From positions 1 to 42,465 of the forward strand of contig NZ_LRUN01000013.1 in the NCBI RefSeq assembly GCF_001679645.1: a DNA stretch of 42,465 nucleotides, read 5' to 3'. Origin of the DNA: Pseudomonas bananamidigenes. GTDB lineage: Bacteria > Pseudomonadota > Gammaproteobacteria > Pseudomonadales > Pseudomonadaceae. Positions 23,604 to 32,205 of this stretch are shown in pieces. A program made the translations under genes and the position numbers. The notes beneath the pieces were generated by a model that saw only the letters and a list, made by a program, of their open reading frames with translations, ran no database searches and was not told where the DNA came from. Within the stretch, counting starts at the first letter, position 1; every line of letters starts with the position of its first letter.

Positions 23604-24521
23604 TCAGGGTTGCGCCGCCAGCCAGGTTTCGTCGCAGCAGGTCTTGAGCGTTTCCCGCAGCCAGCGGTGGGCCGGATCCTTGTCGAAACGCGGGTGCCAG
23701 GCCTGGGTCAGCATCAGCGTCGGCAGCGGGATCGGCAGATTGAACGAGCGCAGTTTCAAACCCAGCCGCCGCACACTGAGCAGCGCTTCCTTGGGCACCG
23801 GCAGAATCAGATCGGAGTCCGGCAGGGCGAACATTGCCGCGTGGAAACTCGGCGCAATCACCGCCACCCGCCGCTCCAGACCCAAGGCATTCAGCGCCGT
23901 GTCGATGGGGCCACGGGCAATGCCGCGACGGGACATGCTGATATGGGAAAACCCGGCATAACGCTCGGCGGTGATCTCGCCGTCCAGCAACGGATGATCT
24001 TCACGCACCAGACCGACGAAGTGGGTGGAAAACAGGTTCTGCACTTTGACTTCCGGGGTCACCGGGCGCGTGTTACTGACGCTCAGATCGATCCGCCCTT
24101 CTCGCAGCGCTTCATCGTCACCGTCCCCCTCGGGAACGAAGCGCAACTCGCAGTGCGGCGCCAGTTTATCCAACGTATCGAACAGTTTGCCGCCGTACAC
24201 GCCGACGAAAAAATCGTTGGCGCGAATACTGAAGCGTCGGCGCAACGTGCCCAGCTCCACGGCATCTGCCGAGCGGAACAGCAGCGCTGCCTGCTCGACC
24301 ACATCACGCACCTGCTGACGCAGCTCCAGTGCCTTGGGCGTCGGCACCAGCCCCCGACCGGCACGTACCAGAATCGGATCGCCGATGGCTTCGCGGATCC
24401 GCGTCAGCGTGCGGCTCATGGCCGCCGGGCTGAGATTCATCCGCCGCGCGGCGCCGACCACGCTGCCCTCGTCGAGCAAAGCGTCGAGGGCGACCAACAG
24501 GTTCATGTCCGGAAGTTGCAT
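23604..24521 (-). CDS. LysR-type transcriptional regulator
   Basis: A 305-residue LysR protein. The winged helix-turn-helix is at about 4-63: NLLVALDALLDEGSVVGAAR, then LSPAAMSRTLTRIREAIGDP. The substrate-binding domain begins near 90 with RRRFSIRANDFFVGVY. In-frame starts exist at 24557 (GTG), 24521 and 24506 (both ATG). I chose 24521 because it leaves the usual few residues before the HTH, although its ribosome site is weak. It is on the same strand as both neighbours, 58 bp after the ABC permease and 102 bp before the drug pump, so position does not show which operon it controls; the pump is the likelier target. The co-inducer is unknown. Confidence 0.93.
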   Translation of the reverse strand: MQLPDMNLLVALDALLDEGSVVGAARRMNLSPAAMSRTLTRIREAIGDPILVRAGRGLVPTPKALELRQQVRDVVEQAALLFRSADAVELGTLRRRFSIRANDFFVGVYGGKLFDTLDKLAPHCELRFVPEGDGDDEALREGRIDLSVSNTRPVTPEVKVQNLFSTHFVGLVREDHPLLDGEITAERYAGFSHISMSRRGIARGPIDTALNALGLERRVAVIAPSFHAAMFALPDSDLILPVPKEALLSVRRLGLKLRSFNLPIPLPTLMLTQAWHPRFDKDPAHRWLRETLKTCCDETWLAAQP

Positions 24522-24579
24522 ACTGAGCACTCGTAACCGATCAGGATTGATCCGCACGCAATGCTAGCAGATCAAAAAA

Positions 24580-25446
24580 TCAGCGCTGCATGCCCCAGCG
24601 CTTCACCGTCACTCGTTCCAGGGTGTCGAACACCAGGTTTTCCACCAGCAGACCGATGAGAATCACCACCGCCAGCCCGGCGAACACTTTGTCGGTGTAC
24701 AGCTCGTTGCGGTTCTGGAAGATGTACCAGCCCAGGCCACCCTTGCCGCTGGTGGCACCGAACACCAGTTCGGCGGCGATCAGGGTGCGCCAGGCGAAGG
24801 CCCAGCCGATCTTCAGCCCGGCGAGGATCGACGGCAGCGCCGCCGGGATCAGGATGAACAGTACGAAGCGCATGCCCTTCAAACCGTAATTGCGCCCGGC
24901 CATGCGCAGGGTTTCCGAAACGCCGAGAAACCCGGCGTAAGTGTTCAGCGCCAGCGCCCAGAGTACCGAATGCACCAGCACGAAAATCAGGCTGTTCTGC
25001 CCCAGGCCGAACCACAGCAACGCCAGCGGCAACAGGGCAATCGCCGGCAGCGGGTTGAACATCGAGGTCAGCGTACTCAATAGATCCCGGCCAGACTGAG
25101 TCGAAACGGCCAGCGTGGTCAGAGCAAAAGCCAACACGATGCCGATCAAGTAACCCTTGAGCAGCACCAGTAGCGAGATCCACACCTTGCCCGGCAGTTC
25201 ACCGCTGAGCAGGCCGTCGTACAGCGCGTGACCGGTCTGTAAAAAGCTCGGCAGCAGCAGGTCGTTGTTCTGCACCCGGGCCACTATTTCCCAGAGCACC
25301 GCGAGCAGAATCAGAATCACGCTTTTGCGCAGCCAGCCTTGCTGCCACAGGCGCTGGCCCAGTGGCAACTGGCGCTCCACCGGCACGCTGGTCAACGGTT
25401 GCAGATGGTTTTCGAATTCCTGGCGTACAGACGATGAATGGCTCAT
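24580..25446 (-). CDS. ABC transporter permease, sulfonate/taurine type
   Basis: A 288-residue inner membrane permease of the SsuC/TauC family with six or so helices. The coupling-loop region reads TLRMAGRNYGLKGMRFVLFI (EAA-type loop), followed by PAALPSILAGLKIGWAFAWR. A TTG start eight codons earlier is in frame, but GGAGG stands eight bases before the ATG at 25446. It is last in the four-gene operon dioxygenase, binding protein, ATPase, permease. Confidence 0.93.
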   Translation of the reverse strand: MSHSSSVRQEFENHLQPLTSVPVERQLPLGQRLWQQGWLRKSVILILLAVLWEIVARVQNNDLLLPSFLQTGHALYDGLLSGELPGKVWISLLVLLKGYLIGIVLAFALTTLAVSTQSGRDLLSTLTSMFNPLPAIALLPLALLWFGLGQNSLIFVLVHSVLWALALNTYAGFLGVSETLRMAGRNYGLKGMRFVLFILIPAALPSILAGLKIGWAFAWRTLIAAELVFGATSGKGGLGWYIFQNRNELYTDKVFAGLAVVILIGLLVENLVFDTLERVTVKRWGMQR

Positions 25447-25466
25447 CGGGCGATCCTCCGGGTGGC

Positions 25467-26327
25467 TCAATAAGCGATGCGAATGTCGTTGAAATCGTGC
25501 TCGCGCTCGGTTTCCGGCGACTGCCCTTCATCGAACAGCAAACGGTGAATGCGTCGCGCCGACTCCTGAAACGCCACGCCGCCGAGGCTGTGCAGATCGT
25601 ATTGATGACTGTGCACTTCCGCCCTCACCCGACCCGGGTGCGGCGACAGCAACAGGATGCGATTGCCCACCACCAGCGCTTCTTCAATCGAGTGGGTGAC
25701 GAACAACAAGGTGAAACGCACCTCCTCCCAGAGCAGCAGCAATTCTTCCTGCATCTTGCGCCGGGTCAGGGCGTCCAGCGCGGCGAACGGCTCGTCCATC
25801 AGCAGGATTTTCGGCTGCATCGCCAGCGCCCGGGCAATCGCCACCCGCGCCTTCATGCCGCCGGACAAGGTGTGCGGATAGGCATCGGCGAATGCCGCCA
25901 GACCGACCTTTTCCAGGTAATGCAGCGCACGCTCTTCGGCATCCTTTTTCTTCAATGTGCGCGAAGCCAACAGCGGAAACATCACATTCTGCTTGACGGT
26001 TTTCCACGGCGGCAGTTGATCGAACTCCTGAAACACCACGATCCGGTCCGGCCCCGGCGCGTCGACGCGCTGGCCTTGCAGGCGGATCTCACCCTCGCAC
26101 GGCGCAATGAACCCGGCGACGGCCTTGAGCAAGGTGGACTTGCCGCATCCGGACGGGCCGAGCAGTACGAAGCGATCCTCCTGATCAACCTCGAAACTGA
26201 CCTGGTGGGTGGCACGCACGACGCGTTGCGGCGTGCGGTATTCGAGGCTGACCTGGTCGACCGCCAGCAGCGTCTGCGCCGTGGCGATCGGGTTGCTGGC
26301 CGCGTGGCCTTGCAAAGGGGCGTTCAT
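25467..26327 (-). CDS. ABC transporter ATPase, sulfonate/taurine type
   Basis: A 286-residue ATP-binding subunit of the SsuB/TauB family, with Walker A GPSGCGKST at 57-65, signature LSGGMKARVAIARAL, and Walker B ILLMDEPFAALDALT. Its C-terminal extension of about 45 residues, ending in DFNDIRIAY, is longer than in the usual 255-residue TauB. The ATG at 26327 has a GGAG site and lies five bases after the binding-protein stop. An alternative start at 26381 would overlap that gene. Confidence 0.94.
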   Translation of the reverse strand: MNAPLQGHAASNPIATAQTLLAVDQVSLEYRTPQRVVRATHQVSFEVDQEDRFVLLGPSGCGKSTLLKAVAGFIAPCEGEIRLQGQRVDAPGPDRIVVFQEFDQLPPWKTVKQNVMFPLLASRTLKKKDAEERALHYLEKVGLAAFADAYPHTLSGGMKARVAIARALAMQPKILLMDEPFAALDALTRRKMQEELLLLWEEVRFTLLFVTHSIEEALVVGNRILLLSPHPGRVRAEVHSHQYDLHSLGGVAFQESARRIHRLLFDEGQSPETEREHDFNDIRIAY

Positions 26328-26332
26328 GTCGA

Positions 26333-27358
26333 TCAGCTCCCCTGCAGCGGTCTGGCGTCCTGGAAGAAGTAGTCCTTCCACGACTCGGGCTTGTTCTTGA
26401 TCGCGCCGACGCGGTAGAGGAACTCGGCGAGGGGGTAGGTGTTTTTCGGCGTGACGCTGAATTCGAACTGCGGGTTATCGATGATTTTCAGCAGCTCGGC
26501 GCGGTCGATTTTGGCTTTGGTCACGCGCAGGTAGGTGTCTGCCGCCGCGCCTTTATCGTTCTGCGCAAACTGCGCGGCTTCGGTCAGGGCTTCGACGAAC
26601 GCCTTGTAGGTCTTGGGGTTCTCGTTGCGGAATTTCTCGGTGGCGAACAGTACGGTTGGCGAGTTCGGCCCGAGCACATCATAGGAGTTGAGGACGACAT
26701 GCACGTTCGGATTTTGCAGCGCCTGATCCTGGAACGGCGGGTTGGAGAAATGCCCGGTCAGTTCGGTGCCGCCGGCAATCAACGCAGCGGTGGCGTCCGG
26801 GTGCGGAACGGCGATGGTGTATTTGTCGAGGCGATTGAATTCCTTGTCGCCCCACTGTCTGGCCGCTGCGTATTGCAGGAAGCGCGACTGCACGGAAACG
26901 CCAACCGCCGGCACCGCGATGCGGTCCTTGTCGGTGAAGTCAGCAATGGTTTTGACCTTGGGATTGTTGCTGACGAGGTAGTACGGAAAGTTGCCGAGCG
27001 AAGCCACGGCCTTGACGTTCTGCTTGCCGTGGGTGCGATCCCAGATCGTCAGCAACGGCCCGACGCCGGCTCCGGCAATGTCGATGGAGCCGGACAGCAA
27101 CGCATCGTTGACCGCCGCGCCGCCGGACAACTGGGTCCAGTCGACCTTGATGTCGAGCCCTTCCTGTTTGCCGTACTTCTCGATCAGTCCCTGATCGCGC
27201 ACCACATTGAGCAATAGATAAACAATGCCGAACTGTTCGGCGATGCGGATTTCACCTTCAGCGTGGGCCGCGGCCGGCGCCACCAGGCTGCCGGCGATCA
27301 GGCTGAAACCGAGGCCGATGGCCGCCGCCAGCGGAGCAAATGGAAGACGTCTGGACAT
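26333..27358 (-). CDS. ABC transporter periplasmic binding protein, SsuA/TauA-like
   Basis: A 341-residue exported protein with a Sec signal peptide (cleavage after AHA, about residue 33). The mature chain begins EGEIRIAEQFGIVYLLLNVV and continues with the SsuA/NMT1-like fold: LSGGAAVNDALLSGSIDIAG, then VSVQSRFLQYA. It catches the substrate for the permease and ATPase encoded next. The dioxygenase gene upstream suggests an organosulfur compound such as a sulfonate or sulfate ester. It is not close enough to E. coli TauA for me to name the ligand. Confidence 0.92.
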   Translation of the reverse strand: MSRRLPFAPLAAAIGLGFSLIAGSLVAPAAAHAEGEIRIAEQFGIVYLLLNVVRDQGLIEKYGKQEGLDIKVDWTQLSGGAAVNDALLSGSIDIAGAGVGPLLTIWDRTHGKQNVKAVASLGNFPYYLVSNNPKVKTIADFTDKDRIAVPAVGVSVQSRFLQYAAARQWGDKEFNRLDKYTIAVPHPDATAALIAGGTELTGHFSNPPFQDQALQNPNVHVVLNSYDVLGPNSPTVLFATEKFRNENPKTYKAFVEALTEAAQFAQNDKGAAADTYLRVTKAKIDRAELLKIIDNPQFEFSVTPKNTYPLAEFLYRVGAIKNKPESWKDYFFQDARPLQGS

Positions 27359-27376
27359 GATCGGATCTCCGGCAAA

Positions 27377-28276
27377 TCAGAAAGGCGCGTCGCCCTGGAT
27401 GGTGGTGCGATACAGCTTGCGGCGCAGGTGCGCAGGGCAACCGGCAGCCAGGTGGATCAGCGAACGGTTGTCCCAGAACACCAGGTCGTGGGGCTGCCAT
27501 TGATGGCGGTAGATGTTCTGCGGCAGCACGCTGTTGGCGTAGAGCTCGTCGAGCAGTTGTTTGCTCTCGTCTTCCGGCAGGCCGACGATACGGGTGGTGA
27601 AACCTTCACTGACGAACAACGCCTTGCGGCCATTTTCCGGGTGGGTGCGGACCACCGGATGCACGACCTCGGCGACCTGAGCCAATTGCTCCGGGGTCAG
27701 GGTCGGGCGCCAGTTGCCTTCGAATTTTGTTTCGCTGTAACGCGCGGTGTAGGAATGCGCAGCCGAGCGGCCTTCGACGGCTTTGCGCAGCGCCTCGGGC
27801 AGGCTGTCCCAGGCTTTGTGCATGTCGGCAAACAGGGTGTCGCCGCCTTCGGACGGCAGCTCCTGGGCGTGCAGCATCGAGCCGAGGCTCGGCAGTTCTT
27901 TGTAGGACAGATCCGAGTGCCAGAACTTGCCGGCATCACCGAGGCCGATGTTCTGGCCGTTCTCGACGATGTTGGAAACGATGAGGATTTCCGGGTGATT
28001 GGCCAGCAGGAACTGCTTGAGTACGTGGATCTGCAACACGCCGAAACGACGGCTGAAGTCGATCTGCTGTTGCGGGGTGATGCGCTGGTCGCGAAAGACC
28101 ACGACGTGGTGATCGAGGTGCGCGCGGTGAATACGGGCGAAATCCTCATCGTTAACCGGGCGGCTCAGGTCCAGGCCAATGATTTCGGCGCCGACGGCAC
28201 CGTTGAACGGGCGAATCTCGAAGACTTGCGGCGCGACAGTCGCGGCGCTTGGGGTAGCAGTAGCTGCAGACATCAT
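27377..28276 (-). CDS. TauD/TfdA-family 2-oxoglutarate/Fe(II) dioxygenase
   Basis: A 299-residue oxygenase. The iron-binding facial triad is seen as H120-x-D122 (FWHSDLSY) and distal His275 (SLIHLAAGCP), with the 2-oxoglutarate arginine near 285 (RRKLYRTTI). Such enzymes hydroxylate the carbon next to sulfur in taurine, other sulfonates or alkyl sulfates, freeing sulfite or sulfate. The distal-His context lacks the usual TauD wording, so taurine is not assured; an AtsK-like or other substrate is possible. The start is the ATG at 28276, with GGGAG just before it. It is first in the operon, 18 bp before the binding-protein gene, unlike the tauABCD order of E. coli. Confidence 0.92.
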   Translation of the reverse strand: MMSAATATPSAATVAPQVFEIRPFNGAVGAEIIGLDLSRPVNDEDFARIHRAHLDHHVVVFRDQRITPQQQIDFSRRFGVLQIHVLKQFLLANHPEILIVSNIVENGQNIGLGDAGKFWHSDLSYKELPSLGSMLHAQELPSEGGDTLFADMHKAWDSLPEALRKAVEGRSAAHSYTARYSETKFEGNWRPTLTPEQLAQVAEVVHPVVRTHPENGRKALFVSEGFTTRIVGLPEDESKQLLDELYANSVLPQNIYRHQWQPHDLVFWDNRSLIHLAAGCPAHLRRKLYRTTIQGDAPF

Positions 28277-28657
28277 CAATCTCCCACGCACGGCACGCTC
28301 AGGGGCACGCGCGTCGATCAGAAACTCACGCTGGATTGCGTGTGGGTTCGTGTCGTGCGGCGCGCCGATTGGTCGGCAGGTACGCAGGAAGTTGACTGTA
28401 TAGATATAAGAAAATTAATTTAAATACCGTTAACGCATAACGATATGGCGATTGCTTCAGAATGAACTGGATGGTGAGTGACCATTTGTGTCACTTACTG
28501 ACGGAGATGTGGTGAGGTTGCGGATGCCTTCGTCGGCTCGCCGCCCGGAGCAGGCTCGCTCCCACAGGGATCACCGGCGAACACAAAAATGTGCGCTTAA
28601 CAAAAATCCAAGTGGGAGCGAGCCTGCTCGCGAAGAGGCCGTCAGCAACGCCAAGAC
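28277..28657. other. Intergenic region between dioxygenase operon and lapC
   Basis: This 381-bp stretch has no gene. The part next to the dioxygenase (about 28390-28450) is AT-rich (AAAATTAATTTAAATACC) and should contain its leftward promoter and any sulfur-starvation control site, none of which I can place exactly. The part next to lapC is an inverted REP pair. Confidence 0.6.
28549..28628. repeat. Inverted pair of REP elements (REPIN-like)
   Basis: AGCAGGCTCGCTCCCAC at 28549-28565 and its exact reverse complement at 28612-28628 frame a 46-bp spacer. The sequence is the common REP core of fluorescent pseudomonads (GTGGGAGCGAGCCTGCTCGCG). It lies just beyond the lapC stop and may also act as a transcription barrier or mRNA 3' stabiliser. 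Confidence 0.88.
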
Positions 28658-30025
28658 TTAGCGTTCGTGCAACGCCTCGGCCCGCGCCCGGATGATCGGC
28701 TTGAGCAGGTAGCTCAGCACGGTCTTCTTCCCGGTGATGATGTCCACCGACGCCACCATCCCCGGGATGATCAGCAACGGCTTCTCGTCAGTCCCGAGAT
28801 GGCTGCGCTCGGTGCGCAGCTTGATGACGTAGTAAGTGGTTTTCTTGTCTTCGTCGGTGATGGTGTCCGCGCCGATCTGTTCCAGCTTGGCCTTCAGACC
28901 ACCGTAGATGGTGTAGTCATAGGCGGTGAATTTCACCGTGGCCTCCTGCCCCGGGTGCAGGAACGCGATGTCCTGCGGGCGAATCTTTGCCTCGACCAGC
29001 AGGGTGTCGTCCAGCGGCACGATTTCCACCAGATCGCTACCCGGCTGGATCACCCCGCCGATGGTGTTGACCAGCATCTTGTTGACGATGCCCCGCACCG
29101 GCGAAGTGACGAGCGTGCGGCTGACGCGGTCTTCCAACGCCTTGCCGGTGGCCTGGGCCTTGTTCAGGTCGGTGCGGGCCTCGTTGAGCTGGGTCAGGGC
29201 TTCGCTGCGGAACTTGCCGCGAGTCTCGTCGATCTTGCGTTGCACTTCCTTGATTGCCGACTCGGCACGTGGAATCGCCAGGGTGGTGGCGTCGAGTTGT
29301 CCCCGGGTTTCCACTTCGGCGCGTTTGAGCCGCAACACTTCCACCGGTGAAACCGCGCCCTGGGCCACCAGCGGCTCGGACATGTTGATTTCCTGGCGTT
29401 GCAGGCCGAGTTGCTGGCGGTACTGCGCCTGCTTCGAGGTGAACTCTCGCAACTCCTGCTGACGCTGGATCAACTGCTCCTGCAAGCCGCCGACCTCGTC
29501 GTGCAGTTGCTGGCGACGACTGATGTACAGGGATTCTTCACTCTTGGCCTGACCCGGCACGGCCTTGAGCACATCCTCGGGGAAATTCAGCGGACGGTCA
29601 TCGACCTCGGCGCTCAGACGCTCGACCCGCAGCAGCATCGACAGGCGATCGGCTTCGGTTTCGCCGACGTTGGAGGCAAACCGCGTGTCGTCCAGTCGAA
29701 TCAGCGGCGCGCCGGCCTCGACGATCTGGCCTTCCTTGACGAACAGCTCGGAGACGATCCCGCCCTCGAGGTTCTGGATTTTCTGGATCTTCGACGACGG
29801 AATCGCCTTGCCGTCGCCCTTGGTCACTTCGTCGATCACGGCGAAGTTGGCCCACAGCATCATGAACACGAAGAAGCCGATGATCGCCCAGATCGTCAGC
29901 CGCACCACACGCGGAGCGTCCTCGATCAAGGCCTTGTTGACTTCCGGCAACGGCTGGCCCTGCAGCGAAGCAGAGCCCTTGAAGTAGCGACGGATCGAAT
30001 CCTTGAAACCCGACTTAAGCAACAC
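28658..30025 (-). CDS. lapC: LapC, type I secretion membrane fusion protein
   Basis: A 455-residue HlyD-family adaptor linking the LapB ATPase transporter to the outer membrane LapE channel. A cytoplasmic N-terminus of about 43 residues precedes one membrane helix (44-62, LTIWAIIGFFVFMMLWANF). Then come GDGKAIPSSKIQKIQNLEGG, which is typical of type I adaptors, a long coiled coil at about 130-300, VTSPVRGIVNKMLVNTIGGV, and the ending family motif PGMVASVDIITGKKTVLSYL. The start is a GTG overlapping the lapB stop by 11 bp. It is last of the lapE-lapB-lapC run. Confidence 0.94.
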   Translation of the reverse strand: MLLKSGFKDSIRRYFKGSASLQGQPLPEVNKALIEDAPRVVRLTIWAIIGFFVFMMLWANFAVIDEVTKGDGKAIPSSKIQKIQNLEGGIVSELFVKEGQIVEAGAPLIRLDDTRFASNVGETEADRLSMLLRVERLSAEVDDRPLNFPEDVLKAVPGQAKSEESLYISRRQQLHDEVGGLQEQLIQRQQELREFTSKQAQYRQQLGLQRQEINMSEPLVAQGAVSPVEVLRLKRAEVETRGQLDATTLAIPRAESAIKEVQRKIDETRGKFRSEALTQLNEARTDLNKAQATGKALEDRVSRTLVTSPVRGIVNKMLVNTIGGVIQPGSDLVEIVPLDDTLLVEAKIRPQDIAFLHPGQEATVKFTAYDYTIYGGLKAKLEQIGADTITDEDKKTTYYVIKLRTERSHLGTDEKPLLIIPGMVASVDIITGKKTVLSYLLKPIIRARAEALHER

Positions 30026-32180
30026 TGATCTGCCCCTTCTTCAACGCTTCCATCACGGCGGCTTTCGGGCCATCGGCGAGAATCTGTCCCCGGTCCACCA
30101 CCAGCAGGCGGTCCACCAGCGACAGCAGCGATGCCCGGTGCGTCACCAGCACCACGGTCTTGTTTTCAACGACGGCGGCCAGGCGTTGCTTGAGGCGTTC
30201 TTCGCCGGTGTTGTCCATGGCGCTGGTCGGTTCGTCGAGCAGCAGGATCGGCGGATTGAGCAGCAGCGCCCGGGCCAGGGCGACGTTCTGCCGCTGGCCG
30301 CCGGACAGGTTCTGCCCGCGCTCGCCGACTTGCAGTTCATAGCCTTGTGGGTGCAGACGGGCGAATTCATGGACGCCGGCCAGTTCGGCGGCTTGCAGGA
30401 CAAGCTCGTCTTCGACGTAACGGGCGCCGGAAATCAGGTTGTCACGCAGAGTGCCGGCCAGCAGCTGGATGTCCTGCGGCACGTAACCGATGTTGTAGCG
30501 CAGCTCGCTGACATCGATCTGGCGGATGTCGACACCGTCCACCAGCAACGCGCCGTCGTCCGGCTGATACAGGCCCACCAGCAGTTTGGCCAGCGAACTC
30601 TTGCCCGAGCCGCTGCGGCCGATGATGCCGATCTTCTCGCCGGGACGGATCACCAGGTTGATGTTTTTCAACGCCGGGTTCTGTTGCTCCGGATAGGTAA
30701 AACTGAGTTGGCGGCATTCGATGGCGCCTTGCAGGACCTTGCGGCTCAGCGGGCGCTCTTCGAAATTGCGCTCCTGCGGCAGCTCCATCATCTGGTCGAC
30801 CGAGGTCATGGTCACTCGCGCCTGCTGGTAACGGGTCAGCAGACCGGACAGCGACGCCAGCGGGCTCAGTGCCCGGCCACTGAGCATGTAGCAGGCGATC
30901 AGGCCGCCCATGCTCAGGTTGCCGGCGATGATCTGGTACACGCCGAAGACAATCATGATCACCCCGGCCAGTTGCTGGATCAGCAGGGTGATGTTCATCG
31001 CCAGACCGGAAAGCATCTTCACCCGCAATTCGAGACGGCTGAGGGTGCCGATGGTCTGCTCCCATTGGTACTGACGTTCACTTTCGGCGTTATTGACCTT
31101 CACCGCGTCGAGGCCAGCGAGGGTCTCGATCAGGCTCGACTGACGCTCGGCACCCAGCGCCATGGTGCGCTCCATGGTGGCCACCAGCGGCTTCTGCAAC
31201 GCATAACCGATCAGCAGCGCAATCGGGAAGGCCAGCACGGGAATCCACACCAGATGCCCGCCGAGAATGGCGATGACAATGAAGATCAGAATGGTGAACG
31301 GCAGATCGATCAGGCTGGTCAGGGTCAGCGAGGCGAGGAAATCGCGCAGGCTCTGGAACTCGTGGATGTTCTGGGCAAAGCTGCCGACCCGTGCCGGGCG
31401 GTACTTCATGGCCATGCCGACGATGCGTTCGAACAGCGTGGCGGAGATGATCAGGTCGGTTTTCTTGCCGGCCAGATCCAGACACAGACTGCGCAGGCTC
31501 TTGAGGATCAGGTCGAACAGATAGGCACCGGTGATGCCCAGTGCGAGCACCCACAGGGTCGCTTCGGCCTGGTTCGGCACCACGCGGTCGTAAACGTTCA
31601 TCACGAACAGCGGCGCGGCCATGGCGATGATGTTGATCAGGAAACTCGCAGCGATGGCGTCGGCGTACAGCCAGCGTGAACGCTTGAGTGTGTCGCGGAA
31701 CCACGAACGCGCACGGGGAATCAGCGTGCCGTGGTTGACGTCGAATTTGTGCTGGGGCTGGGCAAAGAACACTTTGCCAAGGTAATCGTCGGCCAGCAGT
31801 TCGCGGCTGACGAGGGACTCACCGCCATCGGTTTCGCTGAGCAGCACCCGCGCTTCGTTCTCACCCTGCCAACCGAGCAGGACGGCACTGCGGCCATCCT
31901 TGAGGAGCAACAGCGCCGGCATGGCGATGGCCGGAATCTCTTCCAGCTTGCGTTGCAGCACCCGCCCCTGCAGGCCGGCGCGCGCGGCTGCACGGGGCAG
32001 CAGCTCGACGCTCAGGCGCTGTTTGGGGAGCGGCAGGCCGGTGGTCAGCATCGCCGCACTGGCAGGCTTCTGGTGCAGCATGCAAAGAGCGAGCAGACCA
32101 TCCAGCAACGGATCGTCGTGCATCGCGCGTGGATCATGACTGAGATGAACTCGACTGACTTCTGATTCCACGCTCGACAC
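30015..32180 (-). CDS. lapB: LapB, type I secretion ABC exporter
   Basis: A 721-residue half-size exporter with three parts. An N-terminal C39-like domain (about 20-150) has Asp where C39 peptidases carry the nucleophilic Cys (LLDGLL), so it should bind rather than cut the substrate. A membrane domain spans about 170-450. The nucleotide-binding domain has Walker A GRSGSGKS at 521-528, signature LSGGQ at 625-629 and Walker B ILLLDEP at 645-651. It energises one-step export of the giant adhesin. The start is a GTG at 32180; a GTG three codons on (32171) is also possible. It lies 25 bp after lapE. Confidence 0.95.
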   Translation of the reverse strand: MSSVESEVSRVHLSHDPRAMHDDPLLDGLLALCMLHQKPASAAMLTTGLPLPKQRLSVELLPRAAARAGLQGRVLQRKLEEIPAIAMPALLLLKDGRSAVLLGWQGENEARVLLSETDGGESLVSRELLADDYLGKVFFAQPQHKFDVNHGTLIPRARSWFRDTLKRSRWLYADAIAASFLINIIAMAAPLFVMNVYDRVVPNQAEATLWVLALGITGAYLFDLILKSLRSLCLDLAGKKTDLIISATLFERIVGMAMKYRPARVGSFAQNIHEFQSLRDFLASLTLTSLIDLPFTILIFIVIAILGGHLVWIPVLAFPIALLIGYALQKPLVATMERTMALGAERQSSLIETLAGLDAVKVNNAESERQYQWEQTIGTLSRLELRVKMLSGLAMNITLLIQQLAGVIMIVFGVYQIIAGNLSMGGLIACYMLSGRALSPLASLSGLLTRYQQARVTMTSVDQMMELPQERNFEERPLSRKVLQGAIECRQLSFTYPEQQNPALKNINLVIRPGEKIGIIGRSGSGKSSLAKLLVGLYQPDDGALLVDGVDIRQIDVSELRYNIGYVPQDIQLLAGTLRDNLISGARYVEDELVLQAAELAGVHEFARLHPQGYELQVGERGQNLSGGQRQNVALARALLLNPPILLLDEPTSAMDNTGEERLKQRLAAVVENKTVVLVTHRASLLSLVDRLLVVDRGQILADGPKAAVMEALKKGQISVA

Positions 32181-32205
32181 TCTTTAACAGTTGAAAAGGG
32201 ACAAC

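Noticed and set aside
30003..31679. A 558-codon open frame on the plus strand
   Set aside because: It is antisense to lapB, whose ATPase motifs are intact on the minus strand.
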